A stretch of 25,577 nt of DNA from DASUPK01 sp036265435. Its GTDB lineage: Bacteria; Actinomycetota; Thermoleophilia; Solirubrobacterales; 70-9. The DNA is taken from the NCBI GenBank assembly GCA_036265435.1, contig DATAPB010000016.1, positions 1 through 25,577 on the forward strand, given 5' to 3'. Shown piece by piece: positions 16,040-22,721 of the stretch (position 1 is its first letter; every line of letters starts with the position of its first letter). The notes under the pieces were generated by a model. The model worked only from the letters and a program-made list of their open reading frames with translations, made no database searches and had not been told where the DNA came from. The position numbers and the translations under genes are program-made.

Positions 16040-16555
16040 ATGCCGCCCGCCACCGCGATACGGAAGAAGCGCGAGGAGATCGTGCGTGAGCACATGGAGT
16101 CGGAGAACCGGCACGAGTTCGATGTCACCCTCGACACCTTCGACCACCCCCGCTACGAGCTGATCGCCACCGGTGACGTCTACGACGGGCCCGAGGAGGT
16201 GAGCGCCTACTTCGAGGAGTCGCGCCGCGCCTTCCCCGACCAGCGCAACGAGCTGCGCGCCCTCCATCACACCGACGACGGAGTCATGGTCGAGGCGGTC
16301 ATCCGAGGTACCCACAAGGGCAATCTCCGCAGCCTGCCGCCGACCGGCCGCGAATACGAGCTGCCGATCCTGGCCTTCTTCGTCTTCGAGGAGGAGAGGC
16401 TGGTCTGCGAGCGCGTCTACTTCGACCAGCTGACCGTCCTGGAGCAACTCGGCATCGCGCGGGACCCGACCAGCCTCACCGGGCGGGTCGAGACGCTGAT
16501 CGGCCACCCGCTCACCATCGGCCGCGCGCTGATCCGCCGGGCGACCGGCCGCTAG
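16040..16555 (+). CDS. SnoaL-like / NTF2-fold protein
   Basis: A 171-aa cytoplasmic protein of the SnoaL-like polyketide cyclase / ester cyclase group in the NTF2 superfamily. The cone-shaped fold is suggested by an N-terminal helix (KKREEIVREHMESENRHEF), the GPEEVSAYFEESRRAFPD helix-turn, the strand HHTDDGVMVEAVIRGTHKG and a closing strand pair ILAFFVFEEERLVCERVYFD followed by QLTVLEQLG. The family includes true cyclases and many proteins of unknown role, and nothing here defines the substrate. ATG 16040 is 9 bases after the nadC stop. A TAGAGT box at 16028-16033, spanning the nadC stop, lies 6 bases before it, so the gene may have its own leaderless transcript. Confidence 0.8.
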   Translation: MPPATAIRKKREEIVREHMESENRHEFDVTLDTFDHPRYELIATGDVYDGPEEVSAYFEESRRAFPDQRNELRALHHTDDGVMVEAVIRGTHKGNLRSLPPTGREYELPILAFFVFEEERLVCERVYFDQLTVLEQLGIARDPTSLTGRVETLIGHPLTIGRALIRRATGR

Positions 16556-16557
16556 GA

Positions 16558-17427
16558 CTACTTCAGGAGTCGCGACAGCCGGCGGTCCTTGAGGATCCGG
16601 CCCTCGGTCTGCTCCTCGGGGCAGTAGTTCATCTGGTGCTCCGAGAAGAAGACGGCCTCGATCGTGGTCCCGCAGCGCGGGCACGGCTCGCCCTCGCGGC
16701 GGTGCACCCTGAGCGGCATCGGCATCTTGTCCGGGATCTCATCGCCGATGACCTCCTCGTAGTGGTCCAGGGCGTCGCCGAGGACGTGCAGGCCGTCGTG
16801 GATCCGCTTGATCTCCTCGCCGCGGAGCTCCGAGCCCTTCTTGAACGGCGAGAGCCGTGCCTCCCAGAGGATCTCGTCCACCCACGAGCGCCCGATGCCC
16901 GCGATCGTTCGCTGGTCGCGGAGGAGGGGGTGCAGGTGGCGGGGCTGGTCGAGCCGCTTCGTCAGCTCGTCCACAGAGGGCGCCGGCCAGGCATCCGGGC
17001 CGAGCGTCTCCACCGGCTCGTCCTCGCCCACGGCCTCGCGCGGAAGAAGCTTCGCCCAGGCCGCCTGCTTGGTGCCGAATTCGCGCAGGCGCAGCTCACG
17101 GCCGTCCGCGACTCGAATCAGGAGCCGGGAGCGGCGGTCCTTCAGGGACGCTCGCTTGTCGAAGAGCTGGAGGCGCCCCGCCGACATCAGGTGGATCAGC
17201 AGCGTGAGTGGCTCCCCGCCGTCCACGGCAGAGGTGTCGAAGTCGACGGCGAGCATCTTGCCGATTCTGCGGACTCCCTCGATCCGGGCACCGGTCAGCG
17301 CCTCGAGGCTGGGCTCGAAGGTCTTCAGCGTCGCCACGCCGGGGGCAAGCGCGGATTCGACCTCCGCGCCCTCCAGCGCGGAGGTCAGGCGGCGTGCTGT
17401 GATCTCGACTTCGGGTAGCTCGGGCAC
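16558..17427 (-). CDS. Formamidopyrimidine-DNA glycosylase (Fpg/Nei) family protein with altered zinc finger
   Basis: A 289-aa base-excision-repair glycosylase/lyase of the Fpg/Nei family, which removes oxidised bases such as 8-oxoguanine. The catalytic N-terminus MPELPEVEI (Pro2, Glu3) is intact, and Lys57 in RRIGKMLAVDF matches the catalytic lysine. The helix-two-turns-helix DQRTIAGIGRSWVDEILWEARLSP is clear. The C-terminal zinc finger is unusual. Its Cys are 249, 252 and 269, but the fourth position is Glu272 (YCPEEQ instead of YCPxCQ). The residue aligning with the E. coli finger Arg258 appears to be His264. GTG start with a good promoter upstream. Activity is likely, but lesion choice may differ from classical MutM, so I give no symbol. 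Confidence 0.88.
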   Translation of the reverse strand: MPELPEVEITARRLTSALEGAEVESALAPGVATLKTFEPSLEALTGARIEGVRRIGKMLAVDFDTSAVDGGEPLTLLIHLMSAGRLQLFDKRASLKDRRSRLLIRVADGRELRLREFGTKQAAWAKLLPREAVGEDEPVETLGPDAWPAPSVDELTKRLDQPRHLHPLLRDQRTIAGIGRSWVDEILWEARLSPFKKGSELRGEEIKRIHDGLHVLGDALDHYEEVIGDEIPDKMPMPLRVHRREGEPCPRCGTTIEAVFFSEHQMNYCPEEQTEGRILKDRRLSRLLK

Positions 17428-17434
17428 ATTGCCA

Positions 17435-17463
17435 AGGGTAGGCCCGCGCTAATCTTTGGTCAG
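17435..17463 (-). promoter_or_regulatory. Promoter of the Fpg-family gene
   Basis: On the minus strand, CTGACC (plus positions 17458-17463) is a TTGACA-like -35 and TACCCT (17435-17440) a -10, with exactly 17 bases between them. The GTG start at 17427 is 7 bases beyond the -10, so the message would be leaderless or nearly so. Confidence 0.55.
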
Positions 17464-17540
17464 TTCATTCGCCTCTCTTGAGGGTCCAGTTTCAGAGGAC
17501 GCCGGGAAGGCGAACATCCAACGTCAAGGAGCGCCCCGCC

Positions 17541-18569
17541 GTGCTGGAGCTTCCTACCGTCAACGAGCTTCCCGCCAAGCTGAGCGAGGAGGAGATCGCG
17601 AACCTGAGCGAGGAGGTCAGGGCGCTCGCCGCCGAGCGCGACGCGGTCATTCTCGCCCACAACTACCAGCTGCCCGAGCTGCAGGACGTCGCCGACTTCG
17701 TGGGCGACTCGCTGGGTCTCTCTCGGCAGGCGGCGAAGACAGACGCCGAGGTGATCGAGTTCTGCGGCGTCCACTTCATGGCCGAGACCGCCTCGGTCCT
17801 CTGCCCGGACAAGAAGGTGCTGATCGCCGACCTGGGCGCCGGCTGCTCGCTATCGGAGTCGATCAACGCCGATCAGCTGCGGGCCTGGAAGGCCGCGCAT
17901 CCCGGCGCCGTGGTCGTGATGTACGTGAACACCTCCGCTGAGGTGAAGGCCGAGACCGACTACTGCTGCACCTCGGGCAACGCGGTCCAGATCGTCGAGC
18001 ACATCCTGCGTGAGCACGGCCCCGACACCGAGATCCTCTTCGGCCCCGACATGTGGCTCGGCGCCTTCGTGGAACGGGAGACCGGCATCAAGGGCGATCC
18101 CGACCGCCGTGGCCGCCTCCACATCTGGGACGGCGAATGCCACGTCCACGCCGGCATCCGCCCGACCGACATCAAGACCGTCCGCGATGAGCACCCGAAC
18201 GCCGAGTTCCTGATTCACCCCGAATGCGGCTGCGCGACCCAGGCGATGGAGTACGTGGCCTCCGGGGACATCGATCCGGACGGTGTCCAGATGCTCTCCA
18301 CCGGCGGGATGCTCAACTACATGGAGAAGCACCCCGACGGCGAGTACATCGTCGCGACCGAGAACGGGATGCTCTATCCGCTCCAGCAGGCAGCTCCAAG
18401 GGCGAAGCTGATCGAGGCGAACCGGATGGCATTCTGCAAGTACATGAAGATGATCACCCTGCCGAAGGTCCGGGACTCGCTGCGCGACTTCAAGCACGAG
18501 GTCAAGGTGCCGCCCGAGATCGCCGAGCGCGCCACGCTGCCGATCGAGCGCATGGTCGCGATCGGCTAG
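17541..18569 (+). CDS. nadA: Quinolinate synthase (4Fe-4S)
   Basis: Condenses iminoaspartate with dihydroxyacetone phosphate to quinolinate, the second step of de novo NAD synthesis, using a 4Fe-4S cluster. With the start at GTG 17541 the protein is 342 aa, a usual length. The three cluster cysteines are Cys102 (GAGCSLSES), Cys229 (HPECGC) and Cys299 (MAFCKYMKM). Other marks are ILAHNYQLPELQDVADFVGDS, VMYVNTSAEVKAETDYCCTS, FGPDMWLGAF and MLSTGGM. GTG 17541 is chosen over TTG 17478 because AAGGAG lies 8 bases upstream and the extra 21 residues are not family-like. It pairs in pathway with nadC 1.5 kb upstream. The gene for the first step (nadB or an aspartate dehydrogenase) is not in the window. 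Confidence 0.96.
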   Translation: MLELPTVNELPAKLSEEEIANLSEEVRALAAERDAVILAHNYQLPELQDVADFVGDSLGLSRQAAKTDAEVIEFCGVHFMAETASVLCPDKKVLIADLGAGCSLSESINADQLRAWKAAHPGAVVVMYVNTSAEVKAETDYCCTSGNAVQIVEHILREHGPDTEILFGPDMWLGAFVERETGIKGDPDRRGRLHIWDGECHVHAGIRPTDIKTVRDEHPNAEFLIHPECGCATQAMEYVASGDIDPDGVQMLSTGGMLNYMEKHPDGEYIVATENGMLYPLQQAAPRAKLIEANRMAFCKYMKMITLPKVRDSLRDFKHEVKVPPEIAERATLPIERMVAIG

Positions 18570-18575
18570 CCACCT

Positions 18576-18599
18576 ACGCGCTTGTCGGATCAAGCGTGT
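18576..18599 (+). terminator. Hairpin after nadA, probable terminator
   Basis: ACGCGCTTG (18576-18584) pairs with CAAGCGTGT (18591-18599) over 9 bp with one G-U pair and a 6-base loop. It lies 6 bases after the nadA stop and before the protease gene. No real T-tract follows, which is usual in high-GC bacteria. Confidence 0.5.
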
Positions 18600-18612
18600 T
18601 CAATACGGGGCA

Positions 18613-19713
18613 ATGCGGAGGAGGCCTCGACCCGCACTCCTAGGTGTGCTGGCTGCGATCTCGCTGCTCGTTCCGGCGACCGCGAGCGCCCAGACCAAGA
18701 GCGCGCCAGAGCCGAAGATCGTCGGCGGGTCCCAGGTCTCGATCTCCCAGTACCCCTGGCAGGCGGCCGTCGTCTTCACTGGCAGCGGCAACGCCCACAC
18801 CCGCCAGTTCTGCGGGGGCGAACTGATCACCTCGCAGATCGTGCTCACTGCCGGTCACTGCGTGTTCGACACGGACCCCGACTGCGGACCCAATTCAAAC
18901 TTCGCAAGACCGGCATTCTGCACCACCCTGTTCGACCCGGGTGGTGACGGCACCGCAAAGATCGATCCGAATGACGTCGACGTCGTGCTGGGTCGGACGA
19001 CGCTCTCCAACACCTTGGAGGGCGCCGAGGTGGGCGTCATGGCGACGGCCTTCCAGTCGAACTACGACGGGGACTTCCAGGGCGATGGAGTGCCCAGGTT
19101 CGACGTGGGGTACCTGGTGCTGAACGCGGCCTCCGCCCAGCCCCAGATCCACATTGCGGATTCGACTCAGGGACCCCTCTGGGATGCCGACAGCCCAGTC
19201 GACATCAGTGGCTGGGGAACCACAAAGAAGTGCACCATCAATTGCGGTTCCACCTCGGACACCCTGATGGCGGCCACCACCCACATCATTGCTGACGCGA
19301 CCTGCAGCTCGGATTACGGTTCAGACTTCGATTCGACGACCATGGTCTGCGCCGGTGAGCCATCAGGCGGCGTGGACACATGCGGTGGGGATAGCGGCGG
19401 TCCGCTCCAGGCCTCGCTCGGCGGCGGCGCCTACGTGCTCGTGGGATTGACCGGCTGGGGCGATGGCTGTGCGCAGGCCGGCACCCCGGGCGTCTACACC
19501 CGCGTAGCGGGGCCAACCATGCGACCTCTGATCGAGTCAGACGTCGCGGCCCTCGAGCAGCAGTTCAACCTGCCACCGGAATCGCCCAACGGGGCCACGA
19601 CCCGCAGGACCAAGTCCGTCGCCAACCGTCTTGCCAAGTGCAAGCGAATTCGCAACAAGACGAAGCGAAAGCGCTGTGTGAAGAAGGCGAAGAGGAAGCA
19701 GAAGACCGCCTGA
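18613..19713 (+). CDS. Secreted trypsin-like serine protease (S1A) with Lys/Arg-rich tail
   Basis: A 366-aa secreted protease. Residues 1-26 form a Sec signal (RRRPRP, hydrophobic core, ATASA). A short propeptide ends at Lys35 before IVGG, so activation requires cleavage after Lys and may be autocatalytic. The triad is His82 (TAGHC), Asp164 (RFDVGYLVL) and Ser261 (CGGDSGGPL). Asp255, six residues before the Ser, marks trypsin-type Lys/Arg specificity. Disulfide cysteines are plentiful. After the domain, residues 330-366 are dominated by Lys and Arg with two Cys (LAKCKRIRNKTKRKRCVKK), resembling the tail on the dehydrogenase at the window start. A protease with this specificity could cut its own tail. 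ATG 18613 has GGGG just upstream. Confidence 0.93.
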   Translation: MRRRPRPALLGVLAAISLLVPATASAQTKSAPEPKIVGGSQVSISQYPWQAAVVFTGSGNAHTRQFCGGELITSQIVLTAGHCVFDTDPDCGPNSNFARPAFCTTLFDPGGDGTAKIDPNDVDVVLGRTTLSNTLEGAEVGVMATAFQSNYDGDFQGDGVPRFDVGYLVLNAASAQPQIHIADSTQGPLWDADSPVDISGWGTTKKCTINCGSTSDTLMAATTHIIADATCSSDYGSDFDSTTMVCAGEPSGGVDTCGGDSGGPLQASLGGGAYVLVGLTGWGDGCAQAGTPGVYTRVAGPTMRPLIESDVAALEQQFNLPPESPNGATTRRTKSVANRLAKCKRIRNKTKRKRCVKKAKRKQKTA

Positions 19714-19725
19714 GCACGGGCGTCG

Positions 19726-19760
19726 CCCTCCCGGGCTGCTGCTAGGTTGCGCCCGGAGGG
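19726..19760 (+). promoter_or_regulatory. Hairpin covering the Shine-Dalgarno of the MauE-like gene
   Basis: CCCTCCCGGGC (19726-19736) pairs with GCCCGGAGGG (19751-19760) over 10 bp with one bulged C and a 14-base loop. The GGAGGG that serves as Shine-Dalgarno for the GTG at 19764 lies in the 3' arm. In read-through RNA from the protease gene the site would be masked. The hairpin may also act as a terminator. A TAGGTT -10-like box at 19743-19748 would start RNA near 19755 and omit the 5' arm. Confidence 0.5.
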
Positions 19761-19763
19761 ATT

Positions 19764-20642
19764 GTGGAGATCGTTTTGCGGGTCGCGCTTGGAGTCGTGC
19801 TCGCGGGTGCTGCGCTCGCGAAGCTCGCGTCGCCGCGCGCGAGCATCAACGCGCTGGGGAGCTTCGGGTTCCAGGACAGCCCGCTTCGCCCCATCGCCTG
19901 GGCCACCCTGATCGCGGTCGAGTTGGCGCTGGCGGTCGCGGTGGCGCTCGGTTCGAACGCCGCCGCCTACGCCGCGGCGGCGCTGATGGCGCTGTTCGCG
20001 GCGCTCACCCTCGCGGCGCTGCTCCGCGGCCGCGCGGGCGCCCCGTGTGCCTGTTTCGGGCGGCGCTCGAAGGTCTCGTGGCTCGGGGTGGTCCGGAACC
20101 TCGCCCTTGCGGTCGCGTTCGCGCTGGTGCCATCCGTCGACTCGGTGTCGATCGGCAGCCAGGCCTGGATGTGGATCGGAATAGGCGTCGCGCTCGCCGC
20201 CTGCGGGGCGCTGGCGGTTGCGGTGCTCGCCCTCGCCCGCGAGGTGGGCATGCTCCGCCTCCAGATCGGGACACAGGGCGCGCTCGAGATCGCGGGAGAG
20301 GGGCCCGACATCGGGTCGATGGCCCCGGGGCTCTCGGCACGGCTCAGCCAGAATGGCGCGGATTTCGGCCTCGCCGTGTTCACCTCCGAGGGCTGTGGCA
20401 TCTGCCAGACGCTGGCGCCGGCCATCGAGAACGTGGCGCGGGACCCGCGGGTCGCGGTGGGCGTCTTCGACGAGGCCGCCGAGGCTGAGCTCTGGCGGAA
20501 TCTGGCGATCCCGGGCAGCCCGTTCGCCCTCGCCCTCGATCGGGAGGGCACGGTGCTGGCCAAGGGCACCTTCAACAACCTGGCGCAGCTCGAGAGCGTC
20601 CTGGCCACGGCGGACCGGCGGGGGCAGGGCGCCGGTGCCTGA
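19764..20642 (+). CDS. MauE/DoxX-like membrane protein fused to a thioredoxin-like domain
   Basis: A 292-aa membrane protein. The N-terminal 155 residues hold about four membrane helices of MauE type, beginning EIVLRVALGVVLAGAALAKLASP, with the characteristic loop APCACFGRRS (Cys95, Cys97). A short linker leads to a thioredoxin-like domain with FTSEGCGICQTLAPA (Cys211, Cys214) and a likely cis-Pro in PGSPFALAL (Pro253). In methylamine dehydrogenase clusters MauE (membrane) and MauD (thioredoxin-like) are separate proteins that help form disulfides in the small subunit; here they appear fused. Topology probably places the thioredoxin part outside the membrane (inference). GTG 19764 follows GGAGGG by 3 bases. 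It overlaps the next gene by 8 bases. Confidence 0.82.
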   Translation: MEIVLRVALGVVLAGAALAKLASPRASINALGSFGFQDSPLRPIAWATLIAVELALAVAVALGSNAAAYAAAALMALFAALTLAALLRGRAGAPCACFGRRSKVSWLGVVRNLALAVAFALVPSVDSVSIGSQAWMWIGIGVALAACGALAVAVLALAREVGMLRLQIGTQGALEIAGEGPDIGSMAPGLSARLSQNGADFGLAVFTSEGCGICQTLAPAIENVARDPRVAVGVFDEAAEAELWRNLAIPGSPFALALDREGTVLAKGTFNNLAQLESVLATADRRGQGAGA

Positions 20643-21210
20643 GCACCTCGATCGGATAACGGACTCGCTCGCGCGCGACACGTCGCGACGCGGCTTCCTC
20701 GCGCGGGTCGGCGGTGCCCTGATGGCGGTCACGGCCGCGCGGACGGTCGGCAGCCTGATCGAACCGGGTGAGTCCGACGCCTTCCACTTCTGCGGTCACA
20801 CCTTCACCACCGGTTCCTGCCCGCATCCGACCGGGCTCCCTCGGATCGACTCCCGCGGCTATCCGCTGCGAGCCAGCGACGGGCACCCGATCGATGACAT
20901 CGGCCGGCCCGTCAACGACGCCGGGCAGCCCGTGGACGGTGACGGCCAGTTGCTGCGGGGTCCGGACGGACGGCCCATCCCGCCCGCGCCGCGAACGCAG
21001 CTGTGCAAGCGAACCGGCGAGATCTACGGATTCCACACTCAGAACGACGGCTCCTGGTTCCGCTGTTGCGGCGGAAAGGTCCGTCAACTTCGCGATTGCT
21101 GCGCCCATCACGGGACTCGCATCAACGGCGACGGGGCGCTGACGGGCTACTGCTTCGCCGGCCGGAAGGTCTTCTGCGTCCAGTACTACGACACGCGGGT
21201 GCCCTGCTGA
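20635..21210 (+). CDS. Cys-rich Tat-type exported protein resembling methylamine dehydrogenase light chain
   Basis: A 191-aa protein. SRRGFLARVGGALMAVTAA at residues 17-35 looks like a twin-arginine signal, as on known light chains (MauA), which are exported folded. The rest has ten cysteines (53, 62, 124, 144, 145, 155, 156, 173, 181, 191), enough for five disulfides. DGSWFRCC, RDCCAHHG, GYCFAG and a C-terminal VPC recall the light-chain core. Trp141 may match the first TTQ tryptophan, while Tyr172 stands where the second is expected, so TTQ is unlikely. Residues 72-116 are a run of short D-x-G-x-P repeats absent from classical MauA as I recall it. GTG 20635 overlaps the MauE-like gene, with a G-rich Shine-Dalgarno. 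Function unknown. Confidence 0.72.
   Translation: MPEHLDRITDSLARDTSRRGFLARVGGALMAVTAARTVGSLIEPGESDAFHFCGHTFTTGSCPHPTGLPRIDSRGYPLRASDGHPIDDIGRPVNDAGQPVDGDGQLLRGPDGRPIPPAPRTQLCKRTGEIYGFHTQNDGSWFRCCGGKVRQLRDCCAHHGTRINGDGALTGYCFAGRKVFCVQYYDTRVPC
20848..20982 (+). repeat. Coding tandem repeat, six units of 7-8 codons (D-x-G-x-P)
   Basis: Residues 72-116 of the light-chain-like protein read as six degenerate units: DSRGYPLR, ASDGHPID, DIGRPVN, DAGQPVD, GDGQLLR, GPDGRPIP. The spacing of Gly and Pro is regular, with acidic residues between, suggesting an extended or metal-binding stalk between the first Cys pair and the Cys-rich core. Confidence 0.7.
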
Positions 21211-22688
21211 TGTCGCCCGTTGAGATCGCGCTCGGTGTCGCGGCGCTGATGATCGGCGCCACCGGGACGTTCTCGCCCTGCGGCCTGTCGGTGATCGACA
21301 CCATCGGGCCCACCGGGCACACCGGCGGCCGGCGCACGACCATCGCCGCGTGCATCGCCTTCCTGCCCGGGGCGGTCGCGGGCGGCCTGATCACCTTCGG
21401 CTCGCTCGCGGCACTCGGCGATCTCCTGCACGGCGCCGGCGGACGGGCCTCCTACCTCGTCGCGGCTGCGATCGCGCTGCTGGCCGCCGTCCTCGAGGCG
21501 CGCGGGACCCGGATCGTCCCACAGATCCGCCGGCAGCTGCCCGAGCATTGGCGGCGGGTGATGCCGATGCCCGTCGCCGCCGCGCTCTACGGCGTGCTCC
21601 TCGGGATCGGGTTCACGACCTTCGTGCTGTCCTTCGGTGTCTGGGCTCTCGCCGGGGTCAGCCTCGCCGTCGGCGATCCGACCCTCGGCCTGGTTCTGGG
21701 CGTCTGCTTCGGAGTGGGGCGCGCCCTGCCGATCCTCGCCCTGGCTCCGCTCGCCGGTCGCCCCGCGGGCATCCGTGCCACCGAGCTCATGTGCGAGTAC
21801 CCGAGCGTCTACCTCGGCCTTCGTCGCGGCGATGCGGCGGCGCTGGCCGTGGCCGCGCTCGCCCTGATCGTCGTGCCCGGCAGCGCGGGCGCTGCGGGCA
21901 CGAGCGTCTCCCACGCCACCGATCCCTCCGCCACCGCCGATGCTCTCCTCTTCCAGCGGCTGGGCGGGCCCGCCGTGATCAGCCGCGGCGGCCCGGAGGT
22001 CCCGCTGCCCGGCAGCCACCCGGCGATCGGCGGCCGCTTCGTCGCGACGGTCCGGGGCGACTCCGTGTTGCTCTTCGACCGTGGCACCCTGGCACCGGTG
22101 GCTCAGATTCCCGCAGCCGGCGCCGACGCGATCGCGATCTCCGACCTCTGGCTCGCCTATCGGACCTCCGGCGGCGGCGGCGATGCCATCTACATCCGCT
22201 ACATCGCCAACCCTGCGGCGCCGGCTCAGCCGTTTCAGGTCGCCTCGCAGGGTGGCGCGGGGCAGCTCAGCCGCCCTGCGATCGACGGCGGCATCCTGCT
22301 GTACGCGATCGCCACACCCAGGGGAAGCCGCGTCGTCCAGAGGGTGATGGGGACGCGCAAACACCGCGCGTTGGTCCGCTCCAGCCGCCTGCTGCTCTTC
22401 GACCCGTCGGTGAATGGACGCTTCTTCGCGTACGTTCGCGCCGACGCGCGTCGCAGCCGCCTGATGGTTCGAAAGCGACACGCGCATGGTGCCGGCCGGG
22501 TCCTGCTCTCCCTCGGCCCGGCCAAGGGGGTCTTGTGGTCGAACGCGCTGACGGGCTCTGTGGCCTACGCGACGATCCTCAAGCCGAGCGCGAACAATCC
22601 CGACGCGAGCATCCTCGGTGTCAGCCGGCGCCATCCCAAGCGCTTTCACCAGCGGGGACCGCGCGGCGGAGGAAATCACCGCTTCTAG
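21210..22688 (+). CDS. CcdA-like thiol transporter fused to a beta-propeller-like domain
   Basis: A 492-aa membrane protein. Residues 1-225 contain about six helices of CcdA/DsbD type, with the redox cysteines in TFSPCGLS (Cys24) and GVCFGVGRALPI (Cys166). Such proteins carry reducing equivalents from cytoplasmic thioredoxin to outside. After the last helix comes a soluble part with about five repeats of the pattern P-A-I-x-G-x-x-V-A followed by a strand pair (SHPAIGGRFVATVRG, RPAIDGGILLYAIA, DPSVNGRFFAYVRA and others), resembling propeller blades of the TolB/PD40 kind. The fusion is unusual. ATG 21210 shares one base with the stop of the light-chain-like gene (TGATG), which fixes the start. 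The C-terminus is basic (RRHPKRFHQRGPRGG). Most likely the propeller lies outside the membrane. Confidence 0.8.
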   Translation: MSPVEIALGVAALMIGATGTFSPCGLSVIDTIGPTGHTGGRRTTIAACIAFLPGAVAGGLITFGSLAALGDLLHGAGGRASYLVAAAIALLAAVLEARGTRIVPQIRRQLPEHWRRVMPMPVAAALYGVLLGIGFTTFVLSFGVWALAGVSLAVGDPTLGLVLGVCFGVGRALPILALAPLAGRPAGIRATELMCEYPSVYLGLRRGDAAALAVAALALIVVPGSAGAAGTSVSHATDPSATADALLFQRLGGPAVISRGGPEVPLPGSHPAIGGRFVATVRGDSVLLFDRGTLAPVAQIPAAGADAIAISDLWLAYRTSGGGGDAIYIRYIANPAAPAQPFQVASQGGAGQLSRPAIDGGILLYAIATPRGSRVVQRVMGTRKHRALVRSSRLLLFDPSVNGRFFAYVRADARRSRLMVRKRHAHGAGRVLLSLGPAKGVLWSNALTGSVAYATILKPSANNPDASILGVSRRHPKRFHQRGPRGGGNHRF

Positions 22689-22706
22689 GGGCTACCTGGT
22701 GGCGAG

Positions 22707-22721
22707 CCGGCTACCAGCCGG
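22707..22721. terminator. Hairpin between convergent genes, possible terminator
   Basis: CCGGCT (22707-22712) and AGCCGG (22716-22721) form a perfect 6-bp stem with a 3-base loop. It lies 19 bases after the end of the CcdA-fusion gene and overlaps the stop codon of the lipoprotein gene on the other strand. There is no T-tract. Confidence 0.4.

Noticed and set aside
14546..16684. Minus-strand open frame of about 700 codons over nadC and the sigma factor
   Set aside because: Overlaps nadC, the sigma factor and the SnoaL-like gene in the wrong frame, with no domain of its own.
19494..20732. Minus-strand open frame antisense to the MauE-like gene
   Set aside because: Arg-rich shadow; the plus-strand frame has membrane helices, CxxC and cis-Pro signatures and a Shine-Dalgarno.
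21003..21209. Upstream extension of the CcdA-fusion frame into the light-chain-like gene
   Set aside because: The extension is Arg-rich and lacks features; ATG 21210 overlapping the previous stop begins directly with a membrane helix.
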